NCBI GenBank assembly: GCA_034638255.1
Contig: JAWPGT010000043.1
Span: forward strand, 1 to 64,000
Direction: 5' to 3'
DNA length: 64,000 nucleotides
DNA from: Coprinus comatus
Lineage: Eukaryota; Basidiomycota; Agaricomycetes; Agaricales; Agaricaceae
Part shown: positions 10,424 through 19,935 of the stretch, piece by piece
Numbering within the stretch: position 1 is the first letter of the stretch
Layout: the number at the start of each line of letters is the position of its first letter
Notes under the pieces: model-generated
The model's input: only the letters and a program-made list of their open reading frames with translations
Database searches by the model: none
Told to the model about the DNA's origin: nothing
Translations under genes and position numbers: made by a program

Positions 10424-10672
10424 CGTTGAAGGTGAAAGGGAATGAGAGGGATAGAAAGAAGGTAAGTGAAGGATCATGTCTTCATAAACAAAGACTTTGA
10501 CTAACAATAGATACCTGATCCTCAATCTAGTAATGGCAGTGATTCGCCGTTAATTACTTCCTACTTGGATTATTGGACTTATTCAAATTTTACGAAATCG
10601 AAACCAGTCTCACGTCAACGGTCCTGATTATTGTTTGTTCCCAAATTTCTCGACCCTCCCTCCTATACTATT
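10424..10672. promoter_or_regulatory. Divergent intergenic region between the viroplasmin-like gene and the split family gene
   Basis: About 250 bp separate two divergent ATGs (10423 minus, 10673 plus). A pyrimidine-rich run (CGACCCTCCCTCCTATACTA) lies just before the plus-strand ATG, as in many fungal 5' UTRs. No clear TATA box is visible. Confidence 0.4.
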
Positions 10673-11469
10673 ATGTCAACCTCTGATCCAGATGAACGTT
10701 CCACTACGCCCATGGATCGTGAAACAGACTCCCCTGTTCCTGAAGTTGCGGGTGACGAGACTTATGCCCTTCGCAACCCATTCAAACCAGTCCAACCTCT
10801 ACGCAAACGCAAAAATGGTCGACAGTCGGAGGCTCAACGAAATACAAATAAAATCAAGCGGAAGAGGAGGAGAGAGTTGGAAGAAGCATGTCGTAATGAG
10901 ATTGCAGAGATCCATCATAAAAATAAGGAAGAAATTGAGAGGATAGCGCAAAAATATGGCAAGGTGGAGAAGAAGATACACAACGAGATATATTATTCCT
11001 CTTCATTCAAAACTAAGAGGAAATCGTTTCTTTTCAATGCTCAAGTCCACGCAAAATGCATCGAAATTAACTCCAGTAAGTTTAATCTCTGGTCATTTAA
11101 CTTACCTTCTAACCCCTTTTGGAGATGTTCCTGTTGGTAAACGGAGTAAACTCAAAGAAATCCAAGCTAAAGTTAGAGAAGAAAATGAAAATTGTGAACG
11201 TGACAATAATCCTTTGACAGAGGAAGAGAAACTTGCTCTCATAAAACAACTAGAAGATTATCGTGAATTGAAGGCAACGGGTGCACGCACAAACAACAAA
11301 AGTGCAACTCAAGACGTTTATTCTGTTACTGAGCGTGTTAAAAATGAAGTGAGTATTTTGTTCTTTATATATGTTAAATGGATGATTAATTTCTCTTCAG
11401 TTGATAAATCTAAATGGGCATTCTGGTGCCGCCTCCATCTTCACGGTTGGCAGAGGACACATGTGTTAG
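10673..11469 (+). pseudogene. 5' half of a fungal family gene split by nested LTR insertions
   Basis: Exons 10673-11075, 11125-11348 and 11401-11463 encode 230 residues. An acidic/Pro N-terminus is followed by a basic KRKRRRELEE coiled-coil-like stretch, then the block LTEEEKLALIKQLEDYRELK and ATGARTNNKSATQDV, ending GGACACATG (GHM). From memory, this arrangement (E-x-L-x-x-HR-x-x-K-x-TG-x-R, then RGH-V/M-ND) is typical of a large family of unknown function in mushroom and other fungal genomes. At 11464 the frame runs into an inserted LTR and stops two codons later (TGT TAG). The rest of the domain resumes at 20686. Function unknown. Confidence 0.75.
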
Positions 11470-11562
11470 GTTTTTCCCAGATATCTCCTTATCTTATCCA
11501 TCTTTCCTAATCACTCCACTTATCTTATCCTGATGTTCTGGACTCTTTCATAATGTTCTTTT

Positions 11563-12083
11563 TGTTATTGATCTTGCCTATACCTCCGTTTCGGTATAGA
11601 CGATGCTACGATGGATCTCTTCAAGATGCTCATAGGAGGAGAACGTCTACTCAGACTGAGACTATTTTCAGGGGACGACCTCCACAGTACTCGGACTGTA
11701 GATCACAGGTGTTCCTTACTAGTAAGCCGTTCGTGCAAGAGTTAGAGCTGACTCCGGTTCTAGGTATCAAGTTGAGGGCGATGAACGAGATAGAGTAGAA
11801 GCAACTTAGAGTATTAAGCTGAAGCTTAATCTCTATCGCTGTCCATGTATTTATACAACTACGAGTACGGGTTGTAGGCTATGCTTGATACATGTGAGAC
11901 AGGAGAGCGAAACTATCTACAGCTGAAACAGTGAGTGAAACGACAAGTGGAAGTCCATAGAAAGTACTAGTCCGAGGCTATACGAAACAGTAGTCCAAGG
12001 CTATATGAAACGAGTAAGAGAAAGTACACTATCGTCCATCATTAGTTCTAATGATTAGTCGTGATAAATATGAAACCGTAACA
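11563..12083 (-). repeat. 3' LTR of gypsy element 2
   Basis: The 521-bp copy is identical to 19936-20456 except at 11632 (A instead of G) and 11974 (G instead of A). It is preceded on the element strand by a polypurine tract and followed by the CTTTT duplication. Confidence 0.95.
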
Positions 12084-12098
12084 TTATCCCCTTTCTAG
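12084..12098 (-). other. Polypurine tract of element 2
   Basis: The element strand reads CTAGAAAGGGGATAA directly against the TGTTACGG start of the 3' LTR. A purine run abutting the 3' LTR is the standard plus-strand DNA primer. Confidence 0.75.
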
Positions 12099-12194
12099 AG
12101 AACTAGTCCATAGTTCATAAATAATAGTTCAAGGTAGTAGTCCAGACGAAAATAAAAAGGAAAGGAAAAGTACTCAAAGAAAATAGGTCCACGT

Positions 12195-14240
12195 TTAGAC
12201 ACGTCTGTCATAGCGAGAGGGTCGAGTTTGGTAGGCGGGCAGTGGAGTGGGTGGTCTGGCGGGAAGAGGGTGGCGTACTGCTGAAGTGGGGATTTCCCAA
12301 AGAGGAGGAGTATGTGAAATGCGGTGTAGGAACTGGGAGGGGTGGCGGATTTCATCTACTCGGCGGTTGTCTTGCTCATCTCGATAGGTGACTCGGTTAG
12401 GTGGCAATCTGGGGTTGACCCATGGTCTGGCATCTCCTCGATAGTTTCCATCATTCTCCAAGTTGGCAGGAAAGGGGCACTCGCTTGTAAGAGGAGCGAG
12501 GGTTCGACGAGCCAGAATTCGATCCGAAGTGGGATGAGTGGTCAACAGATAAGTAGTGGTGAATTCGGGGTTTCGGTTCTCATCGAGACGTCGAGGGAGA
12601 GGAGTGAGGAGGGAGGAAGTATGTCCGACACGATGAAATTGTAGTCCATGAGCTTTCTGGGTGCCAAAGATCTCGGGAGTGATTTGATCTTGAGCTCTTG
12701 TAAGTGCGATGGGAGTGGCTGGTTCCAGGGGCTCGGGAGTATTGAGTCGAGAGACAATGACTGGGGATGTGGGTCGATTCTTGCAAGTCCAGGAATAATG
12801 TCCCATGGTATTGCAGAATCGGCATTGGTAGTCAGGGCATGACGATCCAATGTGTCCGACTAATCCACAGACAATGCAACCGTAATCATAGCACTTCTTT
12901 TCTTCGTCGGTGAACTGGTTGTAGACCAGTAAGGGAATATCCTTCTTCATGATATCTTCCTTCAACTTGTAGACCGGGAACCTTCCAAATCGTTGCTCAA
13001 AATCTCCAGAACCGATGATCTTATCAGCCAATTCCTTTAATGACGATGCATAGTGAACTGCTCTTGACGATTTGAATGGTGGGTTGGAGATATTTCGTAA
13101 GATACGGGCCTCTCGTCGGTTTGGGGGATGGTAAAGAGCGGGCGTGGTGTATCGATACGGATATCTGGAACCAAGGTTGGCGAATGGATGGTCTGGGGCG
13201 ATTGGATAGGTATTGGGGATGTCGGTAAGGAGATTGGCGGGAGGAACCTGGCTAGCTGGGAGGCTGGGGTTCTCACGTCCAACATTTCTAGGAACATTCG
13301 ATCCCGTTGGGTCATCTGGTCGTGGAGGGTTGGTTGTGGGGGTAGAGGCTTCTGAGATCTCCGATGCACGGGCGAGGTATTCGGTAACAGTCTCCCCGAG
13401 TTGTCGAACGAAGTATAATTGTGCCAGGCGACCGGGTGCGGAGGTTGGAGCATATCGTTCTGCTCGTGCCGTCGACGCAATGTGGGTGAGGACATTCCAG
13501 AGTTCATAGAGTTTCTCGAAATATGGAAGGGAGAGAAACTCGGCATTGGATCCAGCTGGTAATTCTCGTGGTGCCTCTCCATCCTCGTGGTAGGAGAGCA
13601 TGTTTGGATGTCCAACTCCCCTTCTCCAGTTATAGTGATTTCCCCATTCCGATGTACTCGAATTATGAACGGAGGGGGTGGCAGGTGCGCTTCTCGGGTG
13701 AATTTCCATCGCAAATACTGGTTCAGGCGAGTTACCATCTGACCTAGAGGGTGCAGTGGTCGGTCGTTCAATGAGGGGAGAGACTGCGTCTGGAGTTGCG
13801 ATGCGGGGTATGGGGTGAGCAATGGGTGTCTCTGTTTGATCCATGGTAGGTGAAATGGCATTGAATCTTGCCAGGACGATGGCTGCAGCAAGTTGGGGTT
13901 CTTCAATCAGAGTTGTTCCAGGTGGGTAAGTACCACGAGCGATAAGAGTGTCAATGTGCAGGCGATTGAGAATGTGAGGAGGAATATCCTCGATAGCAGT
14001 ATCAAGAAGAATTTGAACTTCTGGATCGTCCAGTCAAAGTTGGTTAGGATCAAAAGCTGGATTGAAAGCAAGAGGAGTATTGATAGCTCCTGTTGTAGAT
14101 GCAGTTCGAGGGGGTGTGGTTGCTGGTGACGGAAAGGTATCGTTGGTGGTTGAGCTTAGGCTTGGTGTGGAAGATGAGTGAGAGGAGGGCGAGTATTCGA
14201 GAGGAGAGGGGCCTGAGGTGGAGTCTTGTTGTTGGGTCAT
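12195..14240 (-). CDS. Third ORF of element 2, paired zinc-knuckle protein with one in-frame UGA
   Basis: The reading frame starts at the ATG overlapping the pol stop (ATGA, 14240-14237). After 68 codons it meets TGA (14036-14034, context CTT TGA CTG), then continues open in the same frame to 12195, about 681 codons in all. The next ATG after the TGA is at 13844 and gives 549 residues. Domains: Ser/Pro/Thr-rich N-terminus, a helical part (YFEKLYELWNVLTHIAS), long Pro-rich linkers, and two adjacent perfect C-x2-C-x4-H-x4-C knuckles (CIVCGLVGHIGSSC and CRFCNTMGHYSWTC). No TM segment is seen, so it is not envelope-like. The position and knuckles match ORF3 of element 1. The TGA is either a nonsense change (CGA to TGA would do) or a readthrough site. 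Confidence 0.75.
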
Positions 14241-17200
14241 TTATATCTGCGAGGGGGGGTAGAGAGTGTCTTCTTTGGAGGAGCCCTTTTAAGTAAAAGG
14301 CAATGGTTCTTCTGGTATTCTCCAAACAGTTCCTTTGCTGAATCTGAAACATTCTCTTCTGGTTCCCAAGTATTCTCTGAGTCAGGAAATCCCTTCCATT
14401 TGATCAAATACTTCATCTTGTTTCTACTCCTTTTGTGATTGATGATTGCTTCGACTTCCCAGTGTTCTTCTCCATCTATCAAATCAGGGATGGTTTCAGA
14501 GGAGGGCTTGTTTGGGTTGATCTCGTTTTGAACTGCGGGTTTCAACAGAGCCACATGAAACGTATCATAGATCTTCCATGAAGTTGGTAGAAGAAGCTGA
14601 TAAGTCAGAGGTCCTTTGCGTTTTAGGATCTTGAAGGGACCTTGACGTTTCGGCTTGATCTTTGATGACTGATATTGGATTGGAAGATTCTTCGTATTTA
14701 GATAAACTTCATCCCCTTCATTATAGGTTGGATAATGAGGGCGTTTGACACGAGAGGATATCACTTTAGCTGCGGATTGATAGGCTAGCAGTGCTTCGTG
14801 TCTGAAACGATCAAGTTTTCGAATATGATCATCGACTGATGGTGCACCAGATTCTTCCATAACGTTGGGGAAGGATGGTGGATTTGTTCCAGTCATAATT
14901 TCTAGTGGTGATCGTTTGTTGGCGGCATGGGGACGGGAGTTGTAACTGAATTCGAGAAGTGGAAGTGCATCGACCCAGTCGTTTGGTTGGTTATTGCAGT
15001 AGATCGAGAGATATGTTTCAATCTCTTGATTGGCTCGTTCTGTTGCACCATCTGTTTGGGGATGGTATGCCGTAGAAGGTTTCCAGTTGATCTGGAGCAT
15101 CTTAAAGAACCTTTGGGCAGCTTTAGAAGCAAAACGAGGGTCGCGATCTGAGACAATAGTGTTGGGGGTACCAAACCGTTTGTAGACATTGTCGATCAGG
15201 AGTTTAGAGATGTCGGCGAAAGTGCAGGTTTTCGACATTGGACAGAGTATTATCCCCTTCGATAATCCGCGATCTATCACGGATAATATAGAATCAAATT
15301 TTCCGCAAGGAGGGAGATCGGTGATTAAGTCCATAGCTATATCGCCAAAAACACGCATGGATTCGGATGGAGGAAGTGGTTGGAATGGAGGTTTTGCAGG
15401 ATTCCGATCAATCTTGAATTGTTGGCATTGTGGACAGGCTTTGACATAGTTGGTAATGAAATCGCGCATTCCAGGCCATTTCACTATTAACTGAATTTGT
15501 CTTAATGTTTCATCTATTCCAGGGTGTCCTGCGGAATGATGATCATGATACTGTGCTAGAAGCCGTTGTTTCTCCTTCAGAGTGGGTTCTTGGGCAATTA
15601 AGGCAGGTTCAGTTGAAGTGGCATTTAAGAATAGCTTGTTTGGTAAAACCACAATATCCACATTTTCTTCGGCAGAGTCAAAGTTATGATCTGGTCGTCT
15701 AGAGAGTGCATCTGCAGCAGGAATTTCTTTTCCTGGTTTGTGTTTTATCACGAAATTGTATTTCTGCAGTTCAGCCCATGTGCGAGCTTGACGACGTGAC
15801 AGCTTTTGCGAATCTTGCCAAAAACGGAGATTGTTGTGATCACTGTGCACAGTTACTATATGCGGTGATCCCAGTAGGTAGTGGCGCCAGTCATCAAAAG
15901 CTTGTTTGATCGCAAGGAGTTCTTTGTCCGGAGTAGGATAGTTGCGTTCCGCAGGTCCAAGGGATTTAGAACGGAATGCACAAGGACGAGTAACTCCGTT
16001 TTCATCAGTTTGACATAGAACACCGCCCGTTGCAAAGTCAGAAGCATCTGTTTCGACATGGAATGGTTTGTGAGGATCAGGAGTGAGAAGAATAGATCCG
16101 TTTGCAAACATGTCCTTAACAGTGTTAAAAGCTTCTTCTGCTTCTGGGGTCCATTTAAATGCTACCGATTTGCGTAGAAGGTCATTTAGAGGACGGGTGA
16201 TATTGGCGTAGTTCCTGATGAATTTTCGGTAGAAGTTTGCAAATCCTAAGAACTTTCTAACTTCGCGTTGTGATGTTGGAATAGGCCATTCTGCGATTCC
16301 AGCCAGTTTGTCTTCAGACATGGTGATACTGTTCTGGCTTATTGTCATTCCTAGGAATTCTATGGAGGTTTTCTCGAATTCGCATTTCTCGGTCTTGAGA
16401 TAAAGATCGTTTTCTTGGACTCTCTTTAGAACTTCTAGAGTCATCTTGTTAAGATCTTGCTTGTTATCAGAGAAAATGAGAATATCATCCATATAGACAA
16501 TAACTGCGGTACAACCAGGTTTGTCAATGAGATCTCGGAAGATATGATCCATCATTGCCTGGAACGTTGCAGGAGAATTTGTCATTCCAAAGAACATAAC
16601 AGTGGGTTCGAAAAGACCGAATGGAGTCTTGAATGCTCCTTTCCATTGGTCTCCATCAAAGATGCGAACGTTGTTATATCCAAGACGAACGTCCATTTTG
16701 GTGAAGTATTTAGCTCCACGGAGGCGGTCCATAATTGAGCTAACATTAGGAATGGGATAGGCGTTTTTCACAGTGTGGGAATTGAGGTAGCGATAATCTT
16801 GACATGGTCTGAGAGATTTTCCATCTTTCTTGTTGACGAAAAAGAATGGTGATGCCATAGGAGATTTAGATGGTCGGATATATCCTTTGGCTAGGTTCTC
16901 ATCAAGAAAGGTCTTCAATTCATCCATTTCAGCCGGTGCAAGGCGATATGGTTTGTAAGACTTTGGAGTGAAGGTTTCTTTTAGATCAATGCGATGATCA
17001 CAAGGTCGTGATGGAGGAAATCGTTCTGAGGCCTTCTTGTCAAAGACAGGAAGATATTTCCATAATGTTCTAGGAACTATTTCCTTTGGATCGGAAGATG
17101 TGGCTTTTGCATGCTTTTGAGATATAAGTTGGGATGCAGAAGTTTTGGCATTGATTTGTATGAGGCGGCCAGCCAATCCAGTGTCAAGGGTATCAGGGAG

Positions 17201-17944
17201 CGATTGTGCAGCAATGCGGAGGTTTTTAGGAACATTAATTGGGTCTTCACTGTAACAGGTGACTTCATTGATTGTGATGGAATTTTCGAGTTGGGAGCAG
17301 GAGATGGTTCTAGAAGATGGTGAACGCCATCGGAATGTTTTGGCAGTCCAATCAATGTCGGGATTGTACTGTTCCAAAAAGGAAAATCCTAGAATAGCGG
17401 GGTGTTTTCCAATTCCAATAACATAGGCATCTGTCTTGATGTTTCGTCCATCAATGATACATTCCACCACTACTTTTTCAGTGATTGTTCCACTGATATT
17501 TTCTGTTCCATCGACATTCGTAACAGCGATTGGGGGTTCCACAGGGATTCGTTGGAGGTTAAGGGAGCGTGCAGTTTTCTCAGAAACAAAGTTTCCTTGG
17601 GCTCCTGAATCAATCAGGGCATTGAGGGTGGCGATCTGGTGGGAGCGGTGATTTTGAAGATAGATGGGTAGATAAATAGATTTTTCGTTGCGGGACAGGA
17701 TAAGAGGAATAACGGAAATGTTCACTGGAGGTGAATCATCTGGTTCGTGAGAATAAATAGGGTCCGGTATGTCCATTGTCTTTGAGGTAGAGGAGTGAGT
17801 AGTACTAATGTCCGATTCATCGTCTGTAAAGGAGAGATTGTCTGAGTCTTGAGAGTCTTCATGAATCACCGAAAGGATAGCGGAGGCTGGATGGGTTCGA
17901 CTTGTCGCCTTAAGCAAAACCCAGCCTAAAAATTCAAATCTTCT
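14237..17944 (-). CDS. pol: Pol polyprotein, element 2 (intact)
   Basis: One open frame of about 1,235 codons. In order it encodes an aspartic protease (ALIDSGAQGNF, near residue 110) and a reverse transcriptase with [11 protein letters not shown]. RNase H follows (ETDASDFATG), then integrase with its HHCC zinc domain (HHSAGHPGIDE ... CPQCQQFK) and catalytic core (SVIDRGLSKG, AYHPQTDGATER). A C-terminal chromodomain (YLIKWKGFPDSENTWEPEEN) completes it. The frame opens after TGA 17947-17945 and overlaps the end of gag in the -1 frame. It has no ATG near its start (the first is about 60 codons in), which points to frameshift or reinitiation. The chromodomain usually directs integration to marked chromatin. 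Its TGA overlaps the ATG of ORF3. Confidence 0.95.
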   Translation of the reverse strand, partial: RRFEFLGWVLLKATSRTHPASAILSVIHEDSQDSDNLSFTDDESDISTTHSSTSKTMDIPDPIYSHEPDDSPPVNISVIPLILSRNEKSIYLPIYLQNHRSHQIATLNALIDSGAQGNFVSEKTARSLNLQRIPVEPPIAVTNVDGTENISGTITEKVVVECIIDGRNIKTDAYVIGIGKHPAILGFSFLEQYNPDIDWTAKTFRWRSPSSRTISCSQLENSITINEVTCYSEDPINVPKNLRIAAQSLPDTLDTGLAGRLIQINAKTSASQLISQKHAKATSSDPKEIVPRTLWKYLPVFDKKASERFPPSRPCDHRIDLKETFTPKSYKPYRLAPAEMDELKTFLDENLAKGYIRPSKSPMASPFFFVNKKDGKSLRPCQDYRYLNSHTVKNAYPIPNVSSIMDRLRGAKYFTKMDVRLGYNNVRIFDGDQWKGAFKTPFGLFEPTVMFFGMTNSPATFQAMMDHIFRDLIDKPGCTAVIVYMDDILIFSDNKQDLNKMTLEVLKRVQENDLYLKTEKCEFEKTSIEFLGMTISQNSITMSEDKLAGIAEWPIPTSQREVRKFLGFANFYRKFIRNYANITRPLNDLLRKSVAFKWTPEAEEAFNTVKDMFANGSILLTPDPHKPFHVETDASDFATGGVLCQTDENGVTRPCAFRSKSLGPAERNYPTPDKELLAIKQAFDDWRHYLLGSPHIVTVHSDHNNLRFWQDSQKLSRRQARTWAELQKYNFVIKHKPGKEIPAADALSRRPDHNFDSAEENVDIVVLPNKLFLNATSTEPALIAQEPTLKEKQRLLAQYHDHHSAGHPGIDETLRQIQLIVKWPGMRDFITNYVKACPQCQQFKIDRNPAKPPFQPLPPSESMRVFGDIAMDLITDLPPCGKFDSILSVIDRGLSKGIILCPMSKTCTFADISKLLIDNVYKRFGTPNTIVSDRDPRFASKAAQRFFKMLQINWKPSTAYHPQTDGATERANQEIETYLSIYCNNQPNDWVDALPLLEFSYNSRPHAANKRSPLEIMTGTNPPSFPNVMEESGAPSVDDHIRKLDRFRHEALLAYQSAAKVISSRVKRPHYPTYNEGDEVYLNTKNLPIQYQSSKIKPKRQGPFKILKRKGPLTYQLLLPTSWKIYDTFHVALLKPAVQNEINPNKPSSETIPDLIDGEEHWEVEAIINHKRSRNKMKYLIKWKGFPDSENTWEPEENVSDSAKELFGEYQKNHCLLLKRAPPKKTLSTPPRRYK

Positions 17945-18948
17945 TCATCTTCAATCAGTGTTGATGCCACTTTCATGAAGCTTCGGAATTTGTCAATTCC
18001 ATTGTTCTTCTTCTTCTTTTTGAAAGGTCTATTTGATGAGGATGATTTCTTGTTGCAGGGTTTGGAGGATGAAAATTGACGTTTGGGGCATTCTCGGAAG
18101 AAATGTCCAGCATTTCCACAAGAGAAGCAGACACCTCGGCTACAACGTTCCTTTTGTCGTTCCGTGAGGACCATTCCAAGAATTAATTCAGCTTCGTTTT
18201 CTTCGTCAGATTCTTCTGAATCGGAAGAGTCAAAATCTGGGATTCCGACTTCTTCATATTCATCATCATCATATCGTCCAGCAGCATCAATCTCCATTGG
18301 TTCTCCTTGGGGTAGCTTGGAGATGTTGAAGTTATGTTTCTGATAGCTTTTTGGAGGACGGGGTTTGTGGTTGATCTGACGGATAGCTTGATCAAGTTGG
18401 GTGGCAATGGTAGTCCATTCATCGAATGTAGTTGGTTGAGGGTAGCGAAGAGCAATGGCTTCTCGGATTTTAGGAGGGAGGGTAGAACGGAATGAATCGA
18501 CTTTGTAGGCGTCATTGTCAATTCCAGCTAAGTCAAGAAGTTGTTTGACATTATTAACATGATCTTCCATGTTTTGCCAAGGAAGCATGCGATAAGTTTT
18601 GAGCTTGTTGCGAGCATCGGCGGCTTCAGCATGGGGTTGGAAAGCTCGGTCAAGACTTGCGATGAAATCACGCCATGTTCCATATCTGTATGTTCCAGCT
18701 TCATCTTTATGGGAACTCAAGTATTGCCTTCGGAAATGACCACAACTCCCATGAGTTAATAATTGGAGAACAACTGGTATGGCTTGTTCTGTTTGGATAG
18801 CACCATTTCGAAAGTATTTGGGTTTCGATTGTAGGGCAAGAATGATGCTATCTTTCCAATTCTCATAATGGATGGGTTTTCCATCAAACTTTTTGATTGG
18901 GATATCGAATTTTCCATTGTAGTTTTCTTCGGTAGGTTGGTCGGTCAT
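17926..18948 (-). CDS. gag: Gag polyprotein, element 2
   Basis: 340 residues from the first in-frame ATG (MTDQPTEENYN) to TAG at 17928-17926. A Ty3-type capsid region (FDGKPIHYENWKDSIILALQ and downstream helices) leads to an acidic stretch, then a CCHC knuckle (CFSCGNAGHFFREC) and a basic, Lys-rich end. The frame is open 221 codons further upstream without ATG, so the real protein may be about 560 residues if translation starts at a non-AUG codon. Pol begins in the -1 frame at the very end of gag (AAT TTT TAG context). No lesion is visible. Confidence 0.9.
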   Translation of the reverse strand: MTDQPTEENYNGKFDIPIKKFDGKPIHYENWKDSIILALQSKPKYFRNGAIQTEQAIPVVLQLLTHGSCGHFRRQYLSSHKDEAGTYRYGTWRDFIASLDRAFQPHAEAADARNKLKTYRMLPWQNMEDHVNNVKQLLDLAGIDNDAYKVDSFRSTLPPKIREAIALRYPQPTTFDEWTTIATQLDQAIRQINHKPRPPKSYQKHNFNISKLPQGEPMEIDAAGRYDDDEYEEVGIPDFDSSDSEESDEENEAELILGMVLTERQKERCSRGVCFSCGNAGHFFRECPKRQFSSSKPCNKKSSSSNRPFKKKKKNNGIDKFRSFMKVASTLIEDEEDLNF

Positions 18949-19923
18949 TCTGGAGGGAGGACGAGCTGGGTTTCTGGGTGTAGGTGATTGAGCGCGAGAG
19001 TGGGTTTGTGAATTTGAGTGAATAGAAGTGTCGTCAGGTGATGAGGGATTGGGATTGGAAGGATGAGTTCGGATGGGTGATGATGTAGGGAATAGATCTA
19101 GAGCAATGATCTTGTCGCGGACTGCATTTCTGAGGTTTGCAAGTTCGTTGCTGTAGAATAGAGTTTTGGTTTTGTCAACTTCGATATCGGTTGTAAGATT
19201 GGGGTTTTCAACGGTGGGTTGATAGAGTCCGTCAACTACCAAGTATAGGTCGTAGGTGTTGACTCGGATAAGAAGTGAGGTGGATTTATAGGGTAGTAGG
19301 AATCGGAAGATGTAGTGGATGTCGGCAGCGATTTGGGAACTTCCTGCTTCGTTGAGTTCTTGAAATCGTTTCCAGGTATCAACAAGACAACTTTGTTGGT
19401 CGTTTGAAAGTTTGATTCCGGGTGGAAGGTACCTCCTGATTGAAGGAGTTCCAAAGGTTGTGCTGACCTCTGGGATTCGTACGGCGGAGTCAAAGAGATC
19501 AACTAGTTCTTGTTCGTTTGCGTCTCTGGATATGGGTGGTTGTCTGGAAGACGAGGGAGTGGAAGAGGAAATTCGGTGGGAGGCAATTGTGGAAACTTGG
19601 GGTGCTGCTTGCTAAAGGCAGCCCTTCTTCTTTAAGAGGGTATGTTCTCAGCCACTACTTGCTTAAGGTAGACCTGCTCGACGGCAAGGTATGTTATCAG
19701 CCCGGATCTTGATCCTATGCGTGAGGGTTTGTGCTAATTTTCCAAATAATGACGGTTGCGGGTTAGGCGGTTGTCAAAGGAATAAAAGCAAGGGGTTGCA
19801 GAGACTCTGGTTAGGAGTTCGCACGGAGTTGGGTTGGGGAGGGTGACGAGTGCAGAGACCTGGGTTAGAGGTTCGCGGAGGAAGACGATGACAGATATCC
19901 GGGTTAGGGATTTGTCGAGTTGT
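18949..19923 (-). other. Leader of element 2 with AUG-less gag-frame extension and tandem repeats
   Basis: From 19611 to 18949 the gag frame is open for 221 codons with no ATG, after TAG at 19614-19612. It reads as ordinary folded protein, for example QIAADIHYIFRFLLPYKSTS and FYSNELANLRNAVRDKII. Between the PBS and 19611 there are two repeat families. One is two copies of about 50 bp sharing GGTATGTT-TCAGCC (19607-19710). The other is three degenerate copies of CAGAGAC-x-GGGTTAG-x-GTTCGC (19799-19915). Only one ATG (19127, a 9-codon uORF) lies between the transcript start and the gag ATG at 18948. Confidence 0.65.
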
Positions 19924-19933
19924 AGCTTAATAC
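19924..19933 (-). other. Primer-binding site of element 2, self-priming type
   Basis: The site reads GTATTAAGCT on the minus strand and lies 2 nt from the LTR, as in element 1. All 10 nt pair with the predicted RNA 5' end AGCTTAATAC (20193-20184). The two elements have different PBS sequences, and each matches its own start site. Confidence 0.6.
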
Positions 19934-19935
19934 AA

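Noticed and set aside
13037..13906. 289-codon ORF in the ORF3 region of element 2
   Set aside because: Alternative frame of ORF3. The zinc knuckles and the ATGA-linked start are in the other frame.
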